9,656 nt of DNA, taken from positions 1 through 9,656 of the forward strand of contig DAIUBN010000121.1 in assembly GCA_036846645.1 (NCBI GenBank). Direction: 5' to 3'. A program made the position numbers and the translations under genes. The notes beneath the pieces are model-generated. The model was not told where the DNA came from. It saw only the letters and a program-made list of their open reading frames with translations, and made no database searches. Shown here in pieces: positions 1 to 6,467 of this stretch. Positions within the stretch are counted from its first letter, which is position 1. Each line of letters starts with the position of its first letter. This DNA is from JAAYUD01 sp036846645 (GTDB lineage: Bacteria > Bacteroidota > Bacteroidia > Bacteroidales > Bacteroidaceae).

Positions 1-2324
1 TTACCATCAAAAGCAGATAAAGCTTTTTCCAATTGATCTGATTCGACAAGGAAATTAAGACGGTTCAATTTCATTGGGTTGACTACAAACGAACGGATAG
101 ACGCATAATTTTTCTTAGCAGAATCGAGACGTTTGAGACGAATGTACTTAGCTTGTACCGGATTACCATTCCAATTAATAACGTATTGTTTCTGAAGTTC
201 GTCTGTTAGTGGTGACCACGTTTTACCATCAGCAGAATACTCTAAAACAGCATGATCGAAGTAATCTACATCATCTTTAGAATTTCTACCTTGAAGGATA
301 GAGACAGACGATACATCACGAAGATCACCAAGACTTACACCAATCCAATCGCCTGCTTTCTGAGAAACGCCGGAAGTATAATATGATATCGAATCGTTAT
401 CGAACATCAATTTCGACTTTGGTGTAGCGATATTAGCAAAACTGCCAATTGCTTTGAGTTCGGTAGAAACTTTGCCCGACAATTTAGTGTAGAATGCAGA
501 TAGCAAATTATCCATGGCATTCTCATAGAACGGCTGCAACTTCATGGTACCAGATTTATGAGCATTATAATCTTTACGTTCCTGGTCTGTCATCAGATTC
601 TGAAGATAAGCAGTCCAAAACTCATTATTATTACTAAAATCGTCTTTATTACCAGCTTTATACAACTTTATTAAATCGAGAGTCCTTCTACCTCTTGTTC
701 CCAACTTACCAAACTCATCGAGCCAAGGACGCAATTCATCAATAAGAGCTCTATTTTGACATCCATTTTCCATTATTGCAGGAACCTTTTCTATCTTTTC
801 GAACTCTTTGTGGAGATCGTCGAACTGTTTTTCGGTATAGTTGTTCATTCCAAAAGTCTCTGTTTCCCAAGATTCATCTCTACGATAGCCAGTTTCCGTA
901 TCGCCAGAATGAATTGCAAAAGTACGATAAGCATCCTTTACAGCAGGAGTAATCTCGGCAAAGGCACGGTTCCAATTGTCTATTGGATTATAAGCTGCTA
1001 TATTCCAAGTATAATCCGCAACTCCATAAAGAGACAGTTTTGACGCTTCACCATTTTCCATCGGGTTGCTGACAAATGCACAAACATCTTGAGCCGTAAG
1101 CGATGTATCCAAACCATAGACCGGACCTTGAAGAACAATATTGCGAACATAATCGGTAACAGGGAAATTCCACCAATAAAAAGCAGGACGTTTGATACGT
1201 GAGTTGACCCAGTCCATTGTAGATTTTGTCATATCACTACAAACGACATCGCCTGTCCAAAACACCTTAACCGAAGGATCTAGCTTCTGACCATATATAC
1301 TGAGACTACCTTGAGGAGTTGGATTAGCCCAAAGTTTCGAATAATCGGTTGGGCAGATAATTAACGGAGACACATCACCTTTTGCTTTAACAAACTCTGT
1401 AGTCAATCTATTGAGCAATTCAACTTGCTTGTCAGGATTGGTTCCTTCGCCTGATATATCATCAAAGAAGATAGCAAACGAACGCACACCAAGCTGATAC
1501 ATCATATCGAACTTATTCACCAAATTCTTATAATCTTCTTCATTCCATTTAATATCTTGTCCCGGATGAATAGCCCAGACAAAGTCTACTCTGTTACGAT
1601 TGCAGGCTGCAACAAGCTCCTTTATATTGTTGGCTTCTTTTTCGGGATATGGTAAACGCCAGTTGGGAGAACTATGATAAGGATCATCTTTCGGACCATA
1701 TATATAGGTATCGAGTTTAGATTTTCCGTAAAAATCGATTAGTGACAAACGAACCTTATGCGACCAAGGCGTACCATAAAAACCTTCGACAACTCCTCGA
1801 CTTGGCAAGTCAGGATAATCATTAATTGCCATATAAGGAATACCATTTACAGAAACAGGTTGACTCATTATCTGACGTAGAGTCTGTATGCCATAGAAAG
1901 CACCTCTTTCATCAAAGCCAACTATTGCGATACCTTTCTTATTAATAACTAAAGCATAAGCACCCGAAATAGTCTTTACTTGATTTTTGGCAGCAATCTT
2001 TTCTCCAAAGTCGATTGACATTATCACACCACCTTTGCTAGCTTTGGTAATAAAGCCAAGGTCTTCAGCAAACTTACCTTTCTTATCTTTTACTTTAAAA
2101 CCTACCGAAACATTAAGTTTCTGAGCTTCATCAAGCAAAATATAATGAGGAGTCGGATTTATCACCAAACCTTTATGGTCTATCACTTTCCCGGGAATCT
2201 TGGGAACGTTTTGCATTTCTGATCTTTGAGAAGTAAGAAGTAAATCTGTTTCTTGAGCAATCAAAGAATTAGAAGAAAAGAATGCTATTAATGCTAAAGC
2301 AAAGAGTTTAATGTAATTTGTCAT
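1..2324 (-). CDS. GH84 beta-N-acetylglucosaminidase (O-GlcNAcase-like), 3' end cut by window edge
   Basis: This gene reads leftward from ATG at 2324-2322 and stays open to the window edge, giving 774 residues without a stop. It begins with a signal peptide (hydrophobic residues about 6-22, likely cleavage near IAQ at 22-24), so the enzyme is exported. A GH20b-like N-terminal domain is followed by the GH84 catalytic barrel: VVEGFYGTPW (Gly181), YGPKDDPYH (Lys about 212), and FFDDISGEG with the catalytic pair Asp288-Asp289. CPT-Y, WTGD, WWNFPV-DY and SNPME blocks also match the pocket of characterised GH84 enzymes such as the one from B. thetaiotaomicron, as I remember its sequence. A helical post-catalytic region comes next, then an F5/8 type C (discoidin-like) domain with LEYSADGKTW. 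GH84 enzymes remove terminal beta-linked GlcNAc by substrate-assisted catalysis, here probably from host glycans or glycoproteins. A second discoidin-like start (SAFDG) sits at the cut end. The family call is secure; the natural substrate is not shown. Confidence 0.95.
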   Translation of the reverse strand, partial: MTNYIKLFALALIAFFSSNSLIAQETDLLLTSQRSEMQNVPKIPGKVIDHKGLVINPTPHYILLDEAQKLNVSVGFKVKDKKGKFAEDLGFITKASKGGVIMSIDFGEKIAAKNQVKTISGAYALVINKKGIAIVGFDERGAFYGIQTLRQIMSQPVSVNGIPYMAINDYPDLPSRGVVEGFYGTPWSHKVRLSLIDFYGKSKLDTYIYGPKDDPYHSSPNWRLPYPEKEANNIKELVAACNRNRVDFVWAIHPGQDIKWNEEDYKNLVNKFDMMYQLGVRSFAIFFDDISGEGTNPDKQVELLNRLTTEFVKAKGDVSPLIICPTDYSKLWANPTPQGSLSIYGQKLDPSVKVFWTGDVVCSDMTKSTMDWVNSRIKRPAFYWWNFPVTDYVRNIVLQGPVYGLDTSLTAQDVCAFVSNPMENGEASKLSLYGVADYTWNIAAYNPIDNWNRAFAEITPAVKDAYRTFAIHSGDTETGYRRDESWETETFGMNNYTEKQFDDLHKEFEKIEKVPAIMENGCQNRALIDELRPWLDEFGKLGTRGRRTLDLIKLYKAGNKDDFSNNNEFWTAYLQNLMTDQERKDYNAHKSGTMKLQPFYENAMDNLLSAFYTKLSGKVSTELKAIGSFANIATPKSKLMFDNDSISYYTSGVSQKAGDWIGVSLGDLRDVSSVSILQGRNSKDDVDYFDHAVLEYSADGKTWSPLTDELQKQYVINWNGNPVQAKYIRLKRLDSAKKNYASIRSFVVNPMKLNRLNFLVESDQLEKALSAFDG

Positions 2325-2365
2325 AAGTAATTTATATAATTTAGAAGTAATCGGGCTTGAAGTTA

Positions 2366-2373
2366 CAAAAATA
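2366..2373 (-). promoter_or_regulatory. Bacteroidota -7 box for the GH84 gene
   Basis: On the minus strand this reads TATTTTTG, a full match to the Bacteroidota -7 consensus TAnnTTTG. It lies about 42 bases upstream of the GH84 start codon, which predicts a leader of roughly 38 bases. I see no convincing -33 TTTG at the usual 19-21 base spacing, so the call rests on the -7 box and its position. Confidence 0.5.
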
Positions 2374-2477
2374 AGCAAATGTTTTAAGATTATCTTATTT
2401 TTAGCGTATTAATAGTTTTATTAAAGATAAATTGAATAATAAATGGAATTGAATAGAACAAATTACAAATAATTTGC

Positions 2478-2485
2478 TAAATTTG
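2478..2485 (+). promoter_or_regulatory. Bacteroidota -7 box for the ABC importer operon
   Basis: TAAATTTG matches TAnnTTTG exactly and is followed by CA, as is common in this phylum. It lies 23 bases before the ATPase start codon, giving a short leader. The 184-base gap 2325-2508 therefore holds two divergent promoters and, as far as I can see, nothing else. No good -33 element is visible. Confidence 0.5.
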
Positions 2486-2508
2486 CAAGAGAGCAATATC
2501 TAGAAACA

Positions 2509-3603
2509 ATGATAGAAATAGAACACTTATCTAAAAGTTATGGTGACCTTCATGTTTTGAAGGACATCAATGCCAGTATCAACAAGGGAGATGTGATATC
2601 AATCATCGGACCTTCAGGAACAGGAAAAAGTACTTTCCTACGTTGTCTTAACCTCCTAGAACGTCCCGATGGCGGTAAAATAATAATTGATGGAAAAAAC
2701 ATTCTAGAAAAGAATGTTAATCTTCCTGCTCTACGACAACGTATGGGTATGGTGTTTCAAAGTTTCAATTTATTCGAGCAGTATTCAGTTCTCGACAATC
2801 TTATGCTCGGACAAATCAAGTTGCTACACAAAAGCCCTGCTGAAGCAGAAAAAAGAGCGATGCAGTTGCTTCATAATGTCGGACTGAGTGAAAAAGCACA
2901 AAGCTTCCCCGACGAACTATCGGGCGGACAAAAGCAGCGTGTTGCAATAGCCCGTTGTCTGTCGATGGACCCGGAAATCATTTTGTTTGATGAACCTACC
3001 TCTGCTCTCGATCCGACTATGGTAAGCGAGGTACTCGGCGTCATCCGCAATCTGGCAGACGAAGGCATGACTATGATGATAGTGACCCATGAGATGAACT
3101 TCGCTCATGATGTTTCGAATAGAGTGTTCTTCATGGCAGAAGGAGAAATCTACGAACAGGGAACCCCTGATGAGATATTCGAGAGCCCGAAGAGAGAAAT
3201 CACAAGGATATTCATTAATAGAATACATAGCTTTGAATACCTCATTAAGAATGCTAACTACGACTTCTATGATCTTTTGGGACAAGTTGATGCTTTCTCT
3301 AAAAGCAATTATTTCTCACAAAAGCTCACTAACAATCTTCAACATGTTATCGAAGAGACTTTGGAGCTAATCTACAACAATATTGCTGAAACCGAAGATT
3401 TGATGACAATACGTATCGAATATGGTGAGAAGAAAGGTGATGTTATTGCATTATTCACAAAGCCTAATAAACAGCTGCCTCTACTACCTTCCGAATGGGA
3501 AGAGACACTCAGTGGCAAGATGCTGAAAGCAATGACTTCCAGCATTGATGAAACAGAAAATAACGGCAATGCAATCTTAAAATTGAACTTGCTCATTCAA
3601 TAA
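2509..3603 (+). CDS. glnQ: Polar amino-acid-type ABC transporter ATPase with C-terminal extension
   Basis: This cytoplasmic ATPase powers an amino-acid-type importer. Residues 1 to about 239 form a complete nucleotide-binding domain of the GlnQ/HisP type: Walker A GPSGTGKST (34-42), Q-loop Gln84, signature LSGGQ (137-141), Walker B ILFDEP with catalytic Glu162, D-loop around Ala166-Asp168 and switch His194. All catalytic residues are intact. Family members usually end near residue 240, at the equivalent of FINRI here. This protein continues for about 125 residues (240-364). The extension has alternating helix and strand character and loosely resembles an RsbW/HATPase-like fold, with EETLEL at 282-287 and a final strand pair near 355-363. 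The asparagine expected in an ATP-binding N-box is absent, so it may be a regulatory or dimerisation domain. The partner gene starts 17 bases downstream, so the two are probably co-transcribed. The substrate is not shown; the symbol reflects family membership only. Confidence 0.9.
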   Translation: MIEIEHLSKSYGDLHVLKDINASINKGDVISIIGPSGTGKSTFLRCLNLLERPDGGKIIIDGKNILEKNVNLPALRQRMGMVFQSFNLFEQYSVLDNLMLGQIKLLHKSPAEAEKRAMQLLHNVGLSEKAQSFPDELSGGQKQRVAIARCLSMDPEIILFDEPTSALDPTMVSEVLGVIRNLADEGMTMMIVTHEMNFAHDVSNRVFFMAEGEIYEQGTPDEIFESPKREITRIFINRIHSFEYLIKNANYDFYDLLGQVDAFSKSNYFSQKLTNNLQHVIEETLELIYNNIAETEDLMTIRIEYGEKKGDVIALFTKPNKQLPLLPSEWEETLSGKMLKAMTSSIDETENNGNAILKLNLLIQ

Positions 3604-3620
3604 ACATAAAATATAAAAAT

Positions 3621-5129
3621 ATGAAACACAATATATTTTATCTGTTTCTCATCGCAATTCTAACAGGAGCTTCATTCACCTCTTGTTCAGAAAAGAAGTC
3701 AGACACAACACGATCTGGCAGCAAAGATATATTCAGTGATAAAAGAGTGGTAGTGGTCACTGGAACAAGTGAGGATGTATATGCTCAGGCCAATCTCAAA
3801 TCATCCAAACTCTTGCAGACTTCCAATACTGCCGATCTTGTACTGAATGTTAAGACCGGAAAAGCCGATATCGGATTAATCAACTACAATACAGTAGTAA
3901 TGTTTATGAAGAAATATAACGACCTCGTCATTCTCAACGACAGTCTATATTCCAACCCCATAGGATTTGGCTTCAAGAAAGGTGATAACGAATTGAGAGA
4001 ACTGTTTAACAAATATCTCGACAAAATACAGAAATCGGGTGAATATGAACAGATTCGCAAACGCTGGATAGACAACTTCGATACAGCAAAGATGCCTGAT
4101 ATACCCAACAGCGGCGCTAATGGTATTATAAAATTTCAAACCGAGGGTGAAAAAGCTCCTTTCTCTTTTATTAGAGATGGAAAACTATCTGGTTTCGATA
4201 TAGAAATTGCAGAACGTTTTGCTGCATCTCTCAACAAAAAGCTTGCGACCCGGTTGAGTAATTTCGGAGGAGTTATCGAAGCTATCAGTCTCGGCCATGT
4301 AGATATGGCTGCCAATTGTATATTCATCACTCCCGAGAGAGCTAAGAAAATTGATTTTTCAAATCCCTATTTCTATTGTAACGCTTGTGCTTTCAGCGTA
4401 AAAGCTAATAGTTCAGCCTCTAGTAGCGATTCCGGAGCAGGATTTCTCACTAACATAAAGAATAGCTTTAAACAGAACTTCATCGATGAGCATCGTTACG
4501 AAATGATTGGTAACGGTCTTCTATGTACCATAGAGATAACAGTATTCTCCATCATTATCGGTACCATACTCGGTGTACTTATCTGTTTCATCAGAATGCG
4601 AAAAAGCAAGATATGGCAGGGCATTGCCAAGATATACATACAGCTTTTCCGTGGCATTCCTCAAGTAGTATTGCTGATGTTGCTATTCTATGTCATCTTT
4701 GCTTCAACCAATATGAACGGTATCACGGTTTCGATAATTGGGTTCTCTTTTATCTTTGCCGCCTACGTTTCAGAGATGTTCCGCACTACCATCGAGAACA
4801 TCAGTTACGGTCAAGTGGAAGCAGGACTATCGATGGGCTTCACGCCTTTCCAGACCTTCTATTATGTCATCCTGCCACTCACCATCCGTCGGGTGCTACC
4901 TATATATAAAGGAGAAGTAACAGGGCTGATCAAGTCGACCTCTATCGTAGGATACATCACGGTACAAGATCTGACCAAGATAAGCGATATGATTCGTAGT
5001 GCTACGTTCGATGCATTCATGCCGTTGATACTTATCACTATCATCTATTTCTTCATCATTTGGCTGTTCTCACTCCTATTGAAAGCTGTAGAAATAAAGT
5101 ATGTGCCCAAGGTTAGCCGATTCAAATAA
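3621..5129 (+). CDS. Fused substrate-binding/permease protein of an amino-acid-type ABC importer, binding domain halves swapped
   Basis: This 502-residue protein is the membrane partner of the preceding ATPase. Residues 1-22 are a lipoprotein-type signal ending at Cys22 (SFTSC). Residues about 36-118 resemble lobe 2 of the SBP_bac_3 family (RVVVVTGTSED, then GKADIGLIN), and 119-149 resemble the closing helices (KKGDNELRELF, GEYEQIRKRW). After a linker (150-168), residues 169-261 resemble lobe 1, the part that normally comes first: PFSFIRDGKLSGFDIEIA and ITPERAKKIDFSNPY. The usual order is therefore reversed. A Ser-rich linker (262-274) leads to the permease (about 275-502), with several membrane segments, LFRGIPQ, and an EAA-type coupling loop (GQVEAGLSMGFTPFQ, then LPLTIRRVLP). 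Type I importers of this class work as permease dimers. Ligand residues differ from the family pattern (Asn88, Cys233, Phe235), while Arg240, expected to hold the carboxylate, is kept. Substrate is unknown; polar amino acids are only the family default. Confidence 0.88.
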   Translation: MKHNIFYLFLIAILTGASFTSCSEKKSDTTRSGSKDIFSDKRVVVVTGTSEDVYAQANLKSSKLLQTSNTADLVLNVKTGKADIGLINYNTVVMFMKKYNDLVILNDSLYSNPIGFGFKKGDNELRELFNKYLDKIQKSGEYEQIRKRWIDNFDTAKMPDIPNSGANGIIKFQTEGEKAPFSFIRDGKLSGFDIEIAERFAASLNKKLATRLSNFGGVIEAISLGHVDMAANCIFITPERAKKIDFSNPYFYCNACAFSVKANSSASSSDSGAGFLTNIKNSFKQNFIDEHRYEMIGNGLLCTIEITVFSIIIGTILGVLICFIRMRKSKIWQGIAKIYIQLFRGIPQVVLLMLLFYVIFASTNMNGITVSIIGFSFIFAAYVSEMFRTTIENISYGQVEAGLSMGFTPFQTFYYVILPLTIRRVLPIYKGEVTGLIKSTSIVGYITVQDLTKISDMIRSATFDAFMPLILITIIYFFIIWLFSLLLKAVEIKYVPKVSRFK

Positions 5130-5208
5130 AAGAATAGCTACAACCACTAATCAACCGAAATATCATACAATAAATTAAAAAAAGAATAGAGATTTAACAA
5201 ATTCATCT

Positions 5209-5216
5209 TACCTTTG
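5209..5216 (+). promoter_or_regulatory. Bacteroidota -7 box for the TerB/J-domain gene
   Basis: TACCTTTG matches TAnnTTTG and lies 44 bases before the start codon at 5261. The rest of the 131-base gap between the permease and this gene is AT-rich, with no hairpin followed by a T-run, so I see no obvious terminator for the ABC operon. The -33 element is not clear. Confidence 0.45.
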
Positions 5217-5260
5217 CCATTCGAAAACAATAAGGTATTACATTATTTTATAGTACGACA

Positions 5261-6049
5261 ATGGCAGCAGGCAAATGGATAGGTGGTATATTGGGCTTCA
5301 TGACAGCCGGACCTCTTGGGGCTTTGGCAGGATTCTTTTTAGGATCAATTCTCGATTCATCGTTCACTACAAATAATCCTTCAGAAACATCTTACAGTGG
5401 CGAAGCTACAGACTGGCAAGGGCAACAAGAAGGACAGCGCAACAGCTTTCTGTTCTCGATGCTTGTTCTTTCATCATACATTATTACAGCCGACGGAAAG
5501 ATAATGCATAGCGAAATGGAAATGGTAAGAACCTTCTTACGCACTAATTTCGGAGAATCGGCAGTCAAACAAGGCGAAGATATATTGCTTAAGCTTTTTG
5601 ATGAGCAGAAACAAATGAATAAGACCAATCCCTATTCCTATAAGAATACGATTCGTCAATGTTGCGCCCAGATTGCAGACAATTTGAATTATAGTGAACG
5701 CCTGCAATTGCTCAACTTCCTCGTCATGATATCTCAAGCAGATGGCAACGTCTGTCAAGAAGAGATTGCTGCTCTCAGAGAAGTAGCTCAATATATGGGA
5801 TTGTCGGCACAAGAAGTTGACTCGATGCTGAACCTACAGAGCAATTCGTTGGATGATGCCTACAAGATATTAGAAATATCTCCAAATGCTACCGACGACG
5901 AAGTCCGTTCAGCCTATCGCAAACTTGCTCTGAAACATCACCCCGATAAGGTAGCCACACTTGGAGAAGACATCCGAAAAGCTGCGGAGAAGAAGTTCAA
6001 AGAGATAACTGATGCAAAAGATAGAATATTCAAAGCTAGAGGATTGTAA
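5261..6049 (+). CDS. TerB-domain plus J-domain protein, DjlA-like co-chaperone
   Basis: Likely a membrane-associated Hsp40 co-chaperone that stimulates DnaK. Residues 4-31 form a Gly-rich hydrophobic segment with zipper-like spacing (Gly4, 8, 12, then 17, 20, 24, 28), probably a membrane segment that can self-associate, as described for DjlA. A polar linker (about 33-60) follows. The TerB-like helical domain spans about 62-190 and carries two copies of an acidic motif, ADGK at 77-80 with Glu85 and ADGN at 160-163 with Glu168, the usual TerB metal-binding-type signature. The J domain fills the C-terminus (about 197-262) with the essential HPD at 227-229 and YRKLALKHHPDK around it. The architecture matches DjlA of proteobacteria, but without its exact spacing. 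Transcribed alone, judging by its own promoter box. Client proteins are unknown. TerB domains are often annotated as tellurite resistance, but nothing here supports that role. Confidence 0.88.
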   Translation: MAAGKWIGGILGFMTAGPLGALAGFFLGSILDSSFTTNNPSETSYSGEATDWQGQQEGQRNSFLFSMLVLSSYIITADGKIMHSEMEMVRTFLRTNFGESAVKQGEDILLKLFDEQKQMNKTNPYSYKNTIRQCCAQIADNLNYSERLQLLNFLVMISQADGNVCQEEIAALREVAQYMGLSAQEVDSMLNLQSNSLDDAYKILEISPNATDDEVRSAYRKLALKHHPDKVATLGEDIRKAAEKKFKEITDAKDRIFKARGL

Positions 6050-6074
6050 TATTGACCAAAAAGTATTAACTTCG
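6044..6074 (+). promoter_or_regulatory. Probable promoter of queD-queE
   Basis: TTG at 6044-6046 is followed after 20 bases by TAACTTCG at 6067-6074, a one-mismatch version of the -7 box TAnnTTTG at the normal spacing. The -33 element overlaps the last codons of the preceding J-domain gene. Transcription would start near 6078, so the message would include the whole riboswitch-like element at 6101-6130. Confidence 0.45.
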
Positions 6075-6100
6075 CAGCCTGAATAAACGAAATAAGAACA

Positions 6101-6130
6101 AAGAGTGCTTGTAACCTCTTAAAAAACAAG
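6101..6130 (+). promoter_or_regulatory. Candidate preQ1-I riboswitch aptamer upstream of queD
   Basis: The 30 bases fold as an H-type pseudoknot. P1 is AAGAG (6101-6105) with CUCUU (6116-6120), five pairs. The loop holds U6106, then CUUG (6108-6111), then UAAC ending at C6115. After P1 comes a run of six A (6121-6126), and CAAG (6127-6130) pairs with CUUG to form P2. This is the architecture of the preQ1-I aptamer. GUAACC (6111-6116) matches the Thermoanaerobacter tengcongensis aptamer as I recall it, with C6115 at the ligand-pairing position and U6106 at the position of U6. The element sits four bases before the queD start codon and leads two genes of the preQ1 pathway, so closure of P2 on ligand binding would block ribosome access. 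That argues for translational rather than transcriptional control; no terminator stem is present. The fold is seen; ligand binding is inferred. Confidence 0.82.
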
Positions 6131-6134
6131 ATTC

Positions 6135-6467
6135 ATGTATTACGTTAAAAAGCAACTAGAGATATCTGCAGCCCATAGTCTGCACTTATCATACGAAAGT
6201 AAGTGCCAAAACTTACACGGTCATAATTGGATTGTCACTGTCTACTGCAAATCAAAAGAGTTGGACGAGAATGGAATGGTGATAGATTTCACACTCATCA
6301 AACACAAGATTTCTGATCAACTTGACCACAAATACATCAATGATGTAATTCCCCTCAACCCTACTGCCGAAAATATTGCCAAGTGGATATGCGACCAAAT
6401 AGATTGCTGCTACCGTGTCGAAGTAGTAGAATCAAATCACAACACTGCTATCTATGAGGAAGATTAA
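6135..6467 (+). CDS. queD: 6-carboxy-5,6,7,8-tetrahydropterin synthase
   Basis: QueD converts 7,8-dihydroneopterin triphosphate to 6-carboxytetrahydropterin, the second step toward the queuosine precursor preQ1 in the cytoplasm. The 110-residue length is normal for the compact form. The zinc ligands are visible as His14 (AAHSL) and His28/His30 in CQNLHGHNW, with the catalytic cysteine at Cys24, four residues before the first of these. VIDFT (around Asp51) and PTAEN follow the family pattern, and the C-terminus has VESNHNTAIYEE with the conserved acidic residue. The start at 6135 places the first codon four bases after the riboswitch-like pseudoknot, which supports this start. The stop lies within queE, with a 14-base overlap, so the two proteins are probably translationally coupled. 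Confusion with eukaryotic-type 6-pyruvoyltetrahydropterin synthase is possible in principle, but the queE neighbour settles the role. Confidence 0.95.
   Translation: MYYVKKQLEISAAHSLHLSYESKCQNLHGHNWIVTVYCKSKELDENGMVIDFTLIKHKISDQLDHKYINDVIPLNPTAENIAKWICDQIDCCYRVEVVESNHNTAIYEED

Noticed and set aside
756..1043. Plus-strand 95-codon open frame
   Set aside because: It lies entirely inside the catalytic and post-catalytic region of the GH84 gene on the other strand, has low-complexity hydrophobic content and no promoter or family resemblance.
2917..3285. Minus-strand 122-codon open frame
   Set aside because: It is antisense to the signature, Walker B and switch region of the ABC ATPase, whose frame carries all expected motifs.
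3621..4410. Frameshift or assembly error as the cause of the swapped binding-domain order
   Set aside because: The frame is uninterrupted, both lobe blocks and the permease are in one frame, and the preceding gene ends only 17 bases upstream, leaving no room for a lost lobe 1. A rearranged assembly cannot be fully excluded without read data.
4523..4909. Plus-strand 128-codon open frame
   Set aside because: It is an out-of-frame shadow of the permease segment; its translation is His/Ser-rich and resembles no protein, while the main frame has the EAA loop.
5130..5260. Riboswitch or small RNA between the permease and the J-domain gene
   Set aside because: The sequence is AT-rich, with no stable stem, conserved aptamer motif or T-run terminator; only a promoter box is supported.
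5261..6049. Tellurite resistance role from the TerB domain
   Set aside because: No other ter genes are present, and the J domain with its intact HPD points to a co-chaperone.
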